From contig SCFE01000003.1 in NCBI GenBank assembly GCA_004352715.1, positions 126,179 through 190,178 of the forward strand: a stretch of 64,000 bases of DNA. Direction: 5' to 3'. This DNA is from Hofstenia miamia (lineage: Eukaryota; Xenacoelomorpha; Acoela). Positions 47,344-59,099 of the stretch are shown here, in pieces. The notes beneath the pieces were generated by a model that saw only the letters and a program-made list of their open reading frames with translations, was not told where the DNA came from and ran no database searches. Each line of letters opens with the position of its first letter. Positions within the stretch are counted from its first letter, which is position 1. A program made the position numbers and the translations under genes.

Positions 47344-50300
47344 ATTCTTTACATAGATAATAGTAATTTGAAAATTTTGAATGTTTCTGGCAAGCAAGTA
47401 GTCCAAACTTAATGCCACATTTGTCAGGTTCTACTTACATGAATCTTTAGTATTCATGAGGTAAAGTTTCTCTAAAATTTCAGCACATATGCATTGCTCA
47501 ACCTTTGCTGAAGTTTAACCAAATTTCTGGCTGTAATAATATTTATTGATGCAAACTTATTAGGGGGTCCGCCGCGAAAGTGGGGTTTCTTGCAAATAAA
47601 AAATTCAAAACTTAAAACTATTGAATAATTTTTCTTATTTCAAATATAATAGCATATACAGTACTTCATTTTGCATACTACTAATGTGGTTGTTGTGACA
47701 TGAATATCTTTATTAATTCTGAATTTACAGCCACGCACAAAGTTATTTTTTAGAATAGCGCAAATATTATAGTGTTTACACATAGTTCGAAATAGAAAAT
47801 CAAGCAAAATTTTACCATAATTTTATCATATAGAAAGCAATCTACTAGAATGACAAAGTAACTGAGAAAAAATTGACGAAAGTTTTCAAATACTCAAAGG
47901 GCGATGTTGATACGTGGTGTGAGGAAAAAATTAGACTTGGATATATGCAGGATTAACGATTTGTTTTACTTAAAAGAAATTTAGATATCTGTTCATAATA
48001 AATGTTATGCTTAAGTATTACATTATTTAATCATTATTTTATTAAATAATCTAGTTTATTACACTGCATCGAGATGAGTGGTAATTTCAAATGCCATGTT
48101 TCAACTAGAATAATGAATTGGTGTAGAATGATCTCTTCACATTCTATAATTGACTATCTTGTGTAACAATATGTCTTTATTCCCCACTACTGTCTAAAGC
48201 ACACGACAAATCCTAGGCTGCAGAAAATGAGCAAAACCAGTTGTTCCACAAAAATGGATGGCGAAAAAGAAGATCGTGCTCGTTATAAAGATTCCTTCAA
48301 ACAAGAAATTTCATATTGCAGCAACAACTATTCTGCATATTTTGTGAATTTTCTGCATTCTGGAGAAGAAAAATAGAGAAAGTTACATACAGGACCCAGC
48401 ACACCTTAGGGATTTCTTCTTAAAATGGGTAATGAGCAACATTTACTAAAGATTTTATTACCAGAAGTGGTATGGAACTTCCATGATGCTATGGCAACCA
48501 CTATAATGCCCTAATTGGAAATTGTTCAATTTGAGGAAAAATCATTACAACCCGATCACTATTGATGATGGAAAGGAAGTGTTGTACAAGTCGCTGCTTT
48601 TGCTGAAGAGCATTGGAATAGAGAAGTTGAAAATTTGATATAATCATATTTTTACATAACATCATGGCAAGACATTTTGATTTCTATAAAAAGAACAACT
48701 ATATCCTTTTTTAGATTGAACACAAACTCAAAATAATAGTTCTGCAAATGCTTGAACCGACGATTTCAAAGCTACACCCACATTAGGGTCGCCATATGGG
48801 GGATTTTAGAATATTATGAAGATAAGACACGCTTCTATCCAAGGGTGCCTTCAGATTTTTAATATATTTGTTATGAGCTTAAAATGATTTTGAAGAAACC
48901 ATTAAAAAATAATAAAAAGTGTACTTCAATGTTGAGACGTAAGTAGTCAAAACTGCGGCACATAGTCGCAATGCAATCAGTTGAAAATGTGCAATCAGGG
49001 GTGGACATCTCTTGAATTTTCTAGGTGGGAATTCAAAATAAAAAAGCGTTTTTTAACACTTAAAACTTTTCTAAGCAAAGCACTCCTTCGACTGAACAGA
49101 TTTGTTCCCTTTCCACAAATGTCATTTTTTACAATTTATTTACTACTTCAATTCCTCACCTAAATTAACAAAAATGGTAGTATCGAGAATTTCTAAAAGG
49201 GGGTATTCTTTTTTGAGACTTATAGGCCTAGGTAGTTTTTTCACCCTCTTAGCATAATGCCGTGTTAGCCCGTGCATATGTGATATATATATACCTTTTT
49301 TGCACTTTATGTCAAACAAAAAGACTGTTCATTAATGTATTGATCAGATCATGTGAGAATGAGTTGAAATTCGACTGCCCCAAGGGGGGCAGGCGCAAGC
49401 CCCTACCTAAATACGCTCTTGATTTTCTTTATATTTTTTGAGGGGAGTTCTCCCCTGTCCACCTTCCTAGGATCTACGCACTAATATTACATAGATAATA
49501 TACAATACAATCTATTCTATCTGTTAATAGATAAAATATTTATAAATTATATTTTAATAGGCAATAATGCGTACTAAAAGAAATGAATAGGAAAAATTTC
49601 AAATTGGTTGTTGGGAGATCATTTTGACATCTGAAATTAAATTATTACTACTGATATGTTTTAATATCCATTTCTTGCCTTGTAAAGTTTATAATTTTGT
49701 AAAAAGTAAATANCCCGCATTTTCCGATTTTCGATAGTATCCAGCGCTATTTTAATGGAAAGCCAGAATAATTCATTTTATCCAAAAAATTTTATATTGG
49801 AAATTTGGAATTTCTTATGTATGAGTTTCAAGTTTTTTGCAAACAAAATTTTTTTGACCCATATCCAGCGACCATAATATTTAGCGCCCGTATAGATTTT
49901 TCAGTATCCAGTGCTTTGTAGATATTTTAAAATTTTGTACCCAAAGCCCGTATATGGATATATATATATATATATATATATACAACTTTTATAGTTTTGC
50001 TTTAATGGATATTGCAATATTTGTAATTGTTCAGCATAATAGGCGTGTTTATGCAGAATAATAGTTTTTTAAGGGCTATAACAATGGTTATGACAAAGAT
50101 CTTGAAGTTTATGATGGAGATTAAAATCTTCACGCTGTGAGTTCATCCACTGTATACCTAAAAAGCCATAGAAAATTGGCATTTTTTGAACATAACAAAA
50201 ATTATTTTTGCATCAGTTGATGCAGTATGTGAAAATCGACGAGAGATTCTGAATGAATTTAAGCAGAGAAGCAAAAACCACTGTATGTGTCAGAGTGTCT

Positions 50301-51330
50301 CTTTACAGACACTGGAAAAATAACTATTGAACATTTTATTGCACATGCACATTAATGTAGGGTTTGTTTGACTCAAAGATGAGGCCTAAGGTGGTTTTTT
50401 ATCAACTGAGAAAACGATGGTGTCGATACTGCAAATGCAGTGAAGCGCAAAAAGACGACCAGATTAGTCTTTTATAATTTAAACCTTAATATCCTAGTTT
50501 AGTCACATGGTTGCCCTTTAAAGGGCCCCAAATATTTTTCTCTAAGCCGATTAGGAATTTTGAAAATCCTTAGATATTGATACATCTATGAGCAAAAGTG
50601 TTGCCCGGCTGTGAATAACTGTGCTCATAAATATTCCTATGCGTGACGTACGTAAAAATCTTAACAATTTTGCAATGAAGCATTCGATGAATTTACAAAC
50701 TTTCAGATTCTTCCCACATTTAACATTCAGAGCTATAATGTCTATGGGAACAGCAAATGATATGAAACATCATATCAAGCAATGGCTCCAGTGAACGGGT
50801 TTCCAATCAAGGAGCGAATTAAGAATGAAGACGAAGGAAGATACAGTTCTCTATCATCACTTGTGATCAGACATTTGGTTATTTTTTGGTTTCTTAAATT
50901 TTTTGAAGAAACTACACAGTTTGCAAAAGGTTTGTAAGAAATTGGTCAATAAATATTCTCACCTGTGATATAAAATAGTGTATTTTATTTTGAAAAATTT
51001 CAAATTATTTTGCTTACTAAGGAAAATACATACAAAAACTTCATGAAGATTTGACAGCATAATCCATAGGATACAATCATCTAATGGAAATGCCATTTTA
51101 AATGTTATTTATGTTTAAAGGAAATGTTAAGAAGCACTTAACATTTGTTCAAAGAAGCTAGCTTTGCTTTGAATTTAGAGAAACAATTCTTAAAATCCTG
51201 AAATGATAATAGAACTATATTTTAATTTGACATTCATAAAATTTATATTGCAGTGATCCGTTATTGCTAAATAAGTAATTGTGCAAACCTACAAGGTGGG
51301 AAGCGATATTAGGAAGATCAAATACAGGAG
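47344..51330. other. Gene-poor AT-rich region with MITE-like scraps
   Basis: Scraps with G/C runs typical of MITE ends occur at 47563-47590, 48995-49010 (CAGGGGTGGACA) and 49375-49475 (GCCCCAAGGGGGGC palindrome and GGGGAGTTCTCCCC). The segment 48841-48887 repeats 17329-17395. A TA run lies at 49959-49982. A 49-codon ORF on + at 48228-48377 (DRARYKDSFKQEIS) is of unknown nature. No gene is supported. Confidence 0.4.
51082..51180. repeat. Dispersed repeat (partner 34938-35022)
   Basis: See the partner entry; direct orientation, with an insertion of about 10 bp after GCCATTTTA. Confidence 0.6.
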
Positions 51331-51332
51331 CT

Positions 51333-51591
51333 TATATATATATATATATATAAGGAGTGCTTAATATAACAGGAGTAAAAACCATACATTTATTGCGAAA
51401 AAATCAAAAGGCTTTATTTATCGCCCAAAAACGCCACCTCGTGGAATGTGCATGCATTTCTCGCCGCGTATTACACATTGCATTAGATCACATATCAATA
51501 GACGTTCTGTTGGAGGATGCAGAAGTAATTATGAGAATAAACACGTACATTGCTCAAAACAAAGCTGTTTTATAATATATATATATATATA
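51333..51591. repeat. GC-richer segment inserted between two (TA)n tracts
   Basis: TA tracts at 51333-51352 and 51575-51591 bracket about 220 bp of more GC-rich sequence containing CGCCACCTCGTGG. This is as expected for an element inserted into a TA microsatellite. A 72-codon ORF (51357-51575) spans it with no recognised domain. Confidence 0.4.
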
Positions 51592-52539
51592 GTTTACTCG
51601 AAAAAATAAATGCATATGAAAGACAGAGATGATTTGCCAAACAAAGGTTAAAGTTCGTATGTATTTTGTTGCTTTAACTTTACCTTTAACTATAGTTTCA
51701 TATCGAAGTTTTGCTTGGAGCTGAGTGGTTTATTGTATATTTGTAGTATATTCATTTTCAAAAAGTTAGGTTTGAGATATGGTGAAATTTTATTTTCTTT
51801 TCTATTCTAAAAATTTAATATTTAGCAGGAGTTAGGAATTAGTGTTTTCCGTGTACCCGGTCCATTTTGAAAGACAACGACGACCTTTGTTGACTGTTCT
51901 ACCCTGCCCAAAATCCGCGTTTACATTAGATATTGACGAGTGACCTAAATTTAGAGTCTAATTTCTAGCAAAAACATTAGAAAACCGACTGGAAATTCAA
52001 AAAGATATTAGACTAACATTGGCAAGGTATCTTATATTTGCAATCAAACGCAAATACATCTAAAAGAAATACAATTAAACCGTCCAACTTTGATATACCT
52101 ATAGCTCCTGTAGGGGTCAATTTGACTCCAATCTTAAAAAGTAGAAATATCAGTTCAAATTGATGACCAACCCAATGCAGTCCTATAATAAATACAAAAT
52201 TGAAAATTTGAAAAACATGATAGCAATTATTTCAAAAAAAATGTTTAACTTTTATTGCATTTGTATAGAGGTAATTCTATCTATTGTTCAGTTAAGCAAA
52301 GCGAACAATCAGAATGTCGCAAGCCCGATCTATCTATTTTTTAACGCTGTTCAGTTGGTTTTATTTATACCCGAAATGTATGTATATTTTCATAGATTAT
52401 TACGGAATAGTGTTCAAAACAAAGCATATTGATGAAATATAATTATTACAATTTTATGTACACTTAAAAGTAATAATTCAGTATCTCAATTTAGCATTCT
52501 ACCAATTGCATAGGAATTATCAAACTTACTTGGAATTCC
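51592..52539. other. AT-rich intergenic, one unassigned ORF
   Basis: A 90-codon ORF on + (52160-52432) has two hydrophobic stretches but no recognisable family. It may belong to the 5' part of the following retroelement or be chance. Confidence 0.35.
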
Positions 52540-52700
52540 GACGATCATTACATGTTAAGACATTTTCATGTTTTTCTTGTTTTAAATCCAATGAATTGTA
52601 CTGGTTTTGATGATGTTCAACTAATTGCATTAGATTGTCTAAGAAGAATTTAATATTATTCTGCAACCAATGCGTTGAGCTTGGTCGCAAAGAAACTATA
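52540..52700 (+). pseudogene. PHD-like zinc finger relic of ORF1
   Basis: Plus-strand frame reads FSCFSCF, ELYWF, two stops, C-STNC, then LSKKNLILFCNQC. The Cys pairs, aromatic pair and LSKKN..FC..C spacing resemble PHD fingers found at the start of ORF1 in some jockey/CR1-like elements. Two TGA codons and a frameshift separate it from the downstream ORF1 part. Confidence 0.5.
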
Positions 52701-52701
52701 G

Positions 52702-53262
52702 TTTCAAATATTAGCAAATATTCATTGTCAATGTAAAAAGGCAGTTCATGATAGGGTTATTAATATAGAAAATAGATTAAAGGAACTCGAAACTGATTTT
52801 AACAAACATGCTACTAATATATTACAATTTTCAGAAAAAATTTCTAATCGCTGTGAAGATGTTTCTACATCAATCCGCATCGAAAACCTTAATGATATTA
52901 CGGAGTCCGATCATTCAAAACGTCAAAATAAAGAAGTTGAAGCGGTAAATCATGTATTTGCTCTTTTAGGATTTAATAATAGAATTGCAATTAAAGATCT
53001 TGTCCGAATTGGAAAATTTAATGTTAAAAATTCACATCCTCGTACTGTTTCGGTTAAATTTTACTCTGAGTGGGATAAGCGACTAATTTTATCTAATTGT
53101 AGAAAACTACAAAACTATGAAAATAACGTTATTATTTTCTCGGCTCTGAATTCTGAAGAACTTAAAATAGAAAAATTGATTTTACAAAAAAGATGGAGTA
53201 TGATTCAAGAAGGAGTTGATAAATCTAAATTTGGAATTAAGATTAGAAAAATTTTGCGATAA
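52702..53262 (+). pseudogene. ORF1 protein: coiled coil plus RRM-like nucleic-acid-binding part
   Basis: Uninterrupted for 186 codons without a usable early ATG. It begins ILANIHCQCKKAVHDRV and continues as a coiled coil (NIENRLKELETDFNKHATN). Then come SIRIENL, VNHVFALLGF, DLVRIGKF, HPRTVSVKFYSEWDKRLIL and NCRKL. This matches ORF1 proteins of LINE elements, which bind RNA and assemble ribonucleoprotein particles. The long frame suggests that it decayed later than the ORF2 part. Confidence 0.65.
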
Positions 53263-54980
53263 TAAAGTGGCTGAAATCAGTTCTATTTGACTAGCTAACT
53301 CTATCAAAGTTCTCTATATGAATGCACAAAGTTTACTTAATATATCCTGTCATCGAAGTTTGTCCCATTATATTGCTTTTCTTAAATGCAATATTTCTTG
53401 CATTACTGAGACCTGGTTTAATTCTTCATTTGGCACTGAAATTTATTATGGTTGCGAGTTCAGATAGATCCAAAAATGGTTAGAATGGTGGTGTTATTAT
53501 CTTAGCTGAACATTTCTTATCTTGTATCGATGTTAAATTTAACAACGACATTGACTTCCCTTGCTCAACTATTATAGATTTAAACGACTTTGCTATGTTA
53601 TTAATTTGCTTTTATATTCCTCCTAAATCAAGCACTTACCGGCTAGATTATATCACCGTGTTAGAAATGTCGAATAATGGTATGAAAAATTATTTGAAAT
53701 TATTTACTGTTTCGTACCAAAGAAAAGAAGAAAATGCAGAAAGTTTCCTCACTACTTTACATCACACACAATTCATTGCATCAACAAGTTTGGTACAATT
53801 AGTAGATTATTAAGAAAATATCCCGATTCAAGCAAACTTTTCTAAATACAATGAACTAAAAACATATGTGCTAGATTCTATTGAATTAGATAAAGTCGTT
53901 TATCTTGAAATGCTTACTGATAGTTCATGAACTAATAATTGTTTTAAACTTTTACGATCTCTGTCAAAGACAAAATTATCATCATCAATGATTTTTAATG
54001 ATGTTATTGTTAACACTAACTTTGATTTTGCGAATAATTTTAATGAATTCTTTGCTTCAGTATATTCAACGAGTAATAAAGACTTCAGTACTTTTCCGAA
54101 TTCACAATTCAATACTATTGAAATAACATATAATGAGTTAAATTCTTTTTCAATTTCTAGACAATCTAATGATAATCTTCCTTAAGAATTTTTTAAAGCC
54201 TTGATAATGCGATTAGTTTAAACCGACATAAGTTCAACCTAAGCATAATGGCGTACAACTTGATTTTTGGCAACCTACAAGTAATACAGTTAAAGATTTT
54301 GGCGTTTACCTCTCTTTAAATTTGAACTGGTCTACGCACATTGCTGCTAAACTAAGATCATGTTATGGTATCCTCTTAACTTTGAAAAGAAATATACCTT
54401 ACAATGCGACAATTCATGTTAAAGCTACTTTGTTTAAACTATTAAATAGATCAACTTCAAACGTTTGGTTCCCTAGTAAACAAGATTTTCTAAAATTAGA
54501 GAACTTCCAAAAACATCATATCTGGAATACTTGGATTTGTGTCTTTTTAACAAACTTTTAACTGGTAAGTACAATTTAAATCTTTCTTCATTTATTCTAT
54601 TCTCTTCTCCTGGTGTTAAGGGTCTACGTTCTTCAAAGCACTTACTGTTTAAGAATGCTCCCATAAAGAAGTGTAAGTATCTTCAAAACTATTTTGTTCG
54701 GATTGTTCCTTGGCAAATTATATTCATTTTTCATCAAAAATTAACATTTTTGATAAAACAAATCCGGTTAAAAAATCACTACAAAAATTATATTGGAACT
54801 ATTTTGTTAATTCTTACAAACTTGAAAGCAGCTGCACACATCATTTGATATGTCGTTGTCCCTCATGCAGAGCATTCATTTCAACTAACAGTTTTTATTA
54901 GTCATTTCTTTTTTGCTATTTTGTACATTATTATTTTTATTTTCTTTGCTTGTATTTTACAAGATTAAGTCTATAAATAT

Positions 54981-55000
54981 ATAAATAAATAAATAAATAT
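54981..55000. repeat. (AAAT)n retrotransposon tail
   Basis: Five AAAT units end the element, as typical for target-primed insertion. Confidence 0.75.
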
Positions 55001-55059
55001 GACAACTGCTGTAAATAAATATTTTACAATTGACTACACTACGGGAACTCATGTTTTTC

Positions 55060-56400
55060 TCCCATGATTCAATCCAAGATAGATCGCTTGTTCCTAAGAA
55101 TAAGCCCAACACTTTGACATCCAGCTTTCAAACTGCATTCTTGAATTTTGCCAACTACAGGTGAATGGGCATTCTTTTCTCAAATATATCAGGAACTGTT
55201 AGTTTTCATTCCTATATTAGATTCTAATTGAGAGTTTGAGTTCCTTCAATAGTGTGGCGGTTCTGATTGTGACAGGGTAGCTGATCCTCGCATTGTGGAA
55301 CTTTTCCAAAAGGGCCTGGGACAATCCTTACTGTTATTGTTCTACGTTTATTGCTTCTACCTTTTCCATTTTTGCCATAGTACATTCAACGTCAACAGCT
55401 AGTGCTTCTTGTAACAAGAATTATTTCTTAAAGAGCATTGTAACTGTGCCATTGTCATCATTTTCTTCATATATACATTTCAATTTTTAATTTGATGTTA
55501 TTCCGTGGGTGTTGAATCATTGCTATTTTTTCCTCTGTAATGTTCCATTCCAGGATTTGATTCAGCCTTGACCCGAATTTATTTTAAGTGTTGATTTCTT
55601 CTATCAGTGCCAACACGTCCATAGAGAATTGCTCGGATGTCCTCAATCTTTGTTTGAATACTGTGATTGGTAATACATCATTCACTCCATATATCAATTG
55701 ATAAATCTCGTCTATCATTAAATATTAGCTTATCATTTAATTCTTGCTTAGCTTTCAACGTTTTTTTGTTTGTTCAATGAGTTTCAGAAAATGTGTTTTT
55801 GACGTCTTCTCACTAGTGTTTCTGTGTTTGTTGCTCCCCACATATATTTCTATAAATCCTCCAAGAGTATCTGTGGATCTAGTTGGATAGTATCATTGGT
55901 GATATCTTTCCAAATACATTTTTTTGACTTATCAACCTTGAGAATAGTTTACCATAATGAAATACTACTTTCTTGCAGTCTTTATTCAGTGATGTTCATA
56001 TTGAAATCAATCACATCCCCTTTCTAGTATATATGTCTGGTATCTGCTTTTCTTGGAACAGTATGTTCTTAAAGTTATTTTTATCTCTCATTTGATGTAA
56101 CATCTCTATTTTCTATAGTAGTTGCTTGACTGTCACATGATATTGTCCATTCTGGCTTTGATTTTTATGCATTACCAATCTTCTTTGACTTGGTGAGTTA
56201 GCTTAATTTCCTTCCAGCAATTGCTCATGTCCTTTAATGTTTCTATGCTTTGACTTAGTGCAATGTGTTTGGCGCATGCTATTCACCGTCAGTTGATCAA
56301 CTAGTTCTTGCAGTGAACCAATTTTCAAAAAAGCAGCATCATCTGCTGTGATTTCTATGAGAAAGCAAGTATTTGTTATCCGATGAACCACTTGGTTGGA
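55060..56400 (-). pseudogene. Possible decayed minus-strand coding region, type unknown
   Basis: Minus-strand reading gives many protein-like pieces in different frames: ITADDAAFLKIGSLQELVDQL (56391-56203), QYHVTVKQLL, KIEMLHQMRDKNNF, DITNDTIQLDPQILL, IQTKIEDIRAILYGRVGTDRRNQHLK and ALAVDVECTMAKMEKVEAINVEQ. Codon-like periodicity with stops between suggests an old dead gene or retroelement polyprotein about 1.3 kb long. No domain is recognised. Confidence 0.3.
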
Positions 56401-56599
56401 GAATGATTTATTTGTATGAATATCGAAAAGCTGCGACGCAAGTCTTGACGTTTTTGAAAACCATGAAAACTAACATATACAGCCTGCAACACGGTTCAAC
56501 ATTGCTACATAATGAAACACTAACAACTATTTTTTTCCCAACTAGTTATCAAACGGTGTATTCAATCTGTTTTCTCAGATTGTCACTAGTTACTTAATT

Positions 56600-58200
56600 A
56601 AATAATAGTAATATAATTTGAATTCTTCCATTACAATATTAGTTGTACACTTTGTTGAAAATCAATATAATAGGAACTCACCAAAATGAAACTTAAATGA
56701 TGGTGTGGTGCAAGGCCTACTTTAATCATTATAGTAGGCCTTGTGTGGTGTCAATGAAACTAAGCTATTTCTGGTACCATTCTTGCTCTTGCTGTTTTCA
56801 CTGTCTTTTATTTTCCTTAAATATCTAATAAGTCTATTTGTATAATAATAGTAAAATGGCATCTCATCATTACTCTTTTTTGATTCTATGCAAAACTTTA
56901 TTTTAGTTGTTTTCCATGACTTAAGAAGTGCCAATTATAATTGAGAAATTCATTTTCGTATTTTCATTTAAATATCTTGCTGGTTCTGCAATTGAAACAT
57001 CTGTTAGTAATGCTAATTTACACACAAATCTACATGTAAATTTCGAACTTTGATTATAGCTTTTTTCGGCCCTTAACAATTTTGCAATTATAAAATATCA
57101 AAAATACTTCCAACGCTAACTTGTTCATTTTCTGAAAATACACGAAAATTCTCATTTTCTATATCAGCATATTTTTGGTTTTTATCGAATGAATAGCTAT
57201 GATCATTGTTGAAATAATGAAGCAGACTAGGCTGTCGTACAAAAATGCACATTGTAAAATGCATGTGTTTATTGATAAGATTTGCTTGTTGCATTAAATT
57301 GAACAAGTAAGGAATTTTCATTGTATAATACAGTGTAGATGATTCATTTCTTTTGAATTTCATGATTGCCAATGCTGAACATATCTCTTTCAGTTCTCAT
57401 GTAATGTGCATTTGTATGACGTTGAGCAGAGCATCACGTATTTGATGATAACGGCGTTTTAACAGTTCCTTTGTCGTTGATACAACGGGATAATGATTGT
57501 AAATATTAATGTAGACCAGTATTATTGCACATAAATGGGCTGAAGTGATATTGACAAAAACCGCAAACATCCACCGAAAAGCTCAATTTCTGGACCTTGA
57601 ATTAACACCAATTTCATGGAAGGATGTGCTTGGAGTGTCTATCACAGCATTATTTTCCAATATATTTTGACCTGATAGACCATTCCCCAGAAGTTTGTGA
57701 TTGCAGGATTTTGCTTTCTATAGCAAAAGAATGACATTGGAACCTACTTTGAGAACTAACCGTTAAAAGTTTTTTAAATTTTGCATGCAACCCTGAAATC
57801 ATTTGCTGATATTTTTAAAGAAATAAATAGTATATGCCTATTTGTTGGTTTTGGCGCTATTCTGAGTTTGATTATCAAGAAAAGCCTAAAATCACGAATT
57901 GCCCAACTTTATCAGGCTTTATTGGCTCATGTATCAACTTGAGAGCTTCAATCCAGAAGTAACCTATAGGTTTAAAGAGTAGCTCTATTTAAAACTGAGT
58001 TCAAATTGGCGAAAATACTGATTTGAATTTCCAAGTAAAATTGAGACCTTAGAAGTGAAAAATTTTACAGTGTAATATAGAACTTTTTACGAAAAATATA
58101 CATTTTATAGTTATAATTAAAGCTAATTTATTTCAATAATATAAGGAATTACTAAAATCGGGGAAATATCTAATGATCTTCCGAAATTTAGTTTTATTAA
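56600..58200. other. AT-rich intergenic, nothing firm
   Basis: ORFs on - at 56722-56934 and 57088-57372 have no recognised domains. A small inverted repeat, AAGGCCTACT...AGTAGGCCTT, lies at about 56711-56742. Confidence 0.4.
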
Positions 58201-58204
58201 ATCC

Positions 58205-59095
58205 TTAAGGTAGAATTAGTGGCAGGATAGTGGTGAAAATTGACAAACTATACCATATCTCAAAATTTGCATGAGACAACTAATGAGCATTCCTCTAAAC
58301 AATTCTGCTAAAATTGGATGCAGAAAAGGTATTATTTACTGGTAATAAAGCATTTTTCACAACCCCCCTACTTGAAAAATGCTTAGCAACCAATATGTTT
58401 TTGCTTGGTTACGTGCCTATATTTTCATTATAAAATAATAATTTGACCATAGAAAGCGAATGAACTCATTCAGTAAGCATTACAGAAAGGAAGTTACAAA
58501 GGGATTATTTGGGATAGCAGCTGACATTTCAACCAGACGATGTAAGAATTTTTCAGTTTTTGGCCGTTTTCTCAAAACTAATTTTTTCCACTAACCCATG
58601 TTTTTTGGTGCATGATTACTAAAAAACTAATACAGATATCATGTTGAAATTTGGTGTATGCATTAAGCATGTATTTGTGCAGGTCCTGTACCAAAATAGA
58701 GTGGTTTCACTGAATACTTAAAGTTTTATGAAGTTCATGCATACATAATGAGGTTGTAATTTTGAATTCGATCTGACTTCAAAAGTCAAAATTTTATAAA
58801 AAATACAATTATCATAGCAGACCACTGATTTTGGTACATGCCCTAGAGCAGCTCATAAGCTATCAGCATGCAAAATTTCATTACAATTGCTTAATATTTG
58901 TGGGTACAAGCTTGTACCAAAGTTATGTACCATTTCGGGAACCGTTCGGCCATCTTTGATGACCTAATTTGCATAATTTATGCAAAAAAAATTGCAAAAA
59001 ATTTTTTTAGTCTATCAGGATGCTATATGACAAGTTACAGTAGAATTGGTTGAAAAATAATGATTTTAGCCCCTTTACCACTAATTCTACCTTAA
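58205..59095. mobile_element. TIR element of 883 bp flanked by TTAA
   Basis: Perfect 14-bp inverted ends GGTAGAATTAGTGG (58209-58222) and CCACTAATTCTACC (59078-59091). TTAA lies immediately outside each, extending the inverted match to 20 bp because CCTTAAGG is itself palindromic. TTAA target duplication is the hallmark of piggyBac and Kolobok. No transposase ORF is present, so it is non-autonomous. The interior has no internal symmetry that I could find. Confidence 0.7.
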
Positions 59096-59099
59096 GGAA

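Larger units (their letters stand above)
52540..55000 (+). mobile_element. Non-LTR retrotransposon, ORF1 plus APE/RT remnants, RT core deleted
   Basis: An element of about 2.46 kb in plus orientation. It holds ORF1 relics (52540-53262), an apurinic-type endonuclease start (53291-53467), a pre-RT linker (about 53850-54185), post-RT sequence (54250-54900) and a (AAAT)n tail (54981-55000). The linker reads FANNFNEFFASVYSTSN. The post-RT part reads VKDFGVYLSLNLNWSTHI and ends near LICRCPSCR. The RT palm with QGD and YxDD motifs is missing, between about 54185 and 54240. Stops and frameshifts are frequent. It fits the jockey/CR1 group by architecture. Confidence 0.75.

Noticed and set aside
47074-47418. 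Poly-Met/poly-Asp and poly-His/poly-Ile ORFs
   Set aside because: Translation of the (ATC)n microsatellite in different frames.
52526-52717. Minus-strand ORF at 52.5-52.7 kb
   Set aside because: Opposite strand to the PHD-like ORF1 relic, which explains the sequence better.
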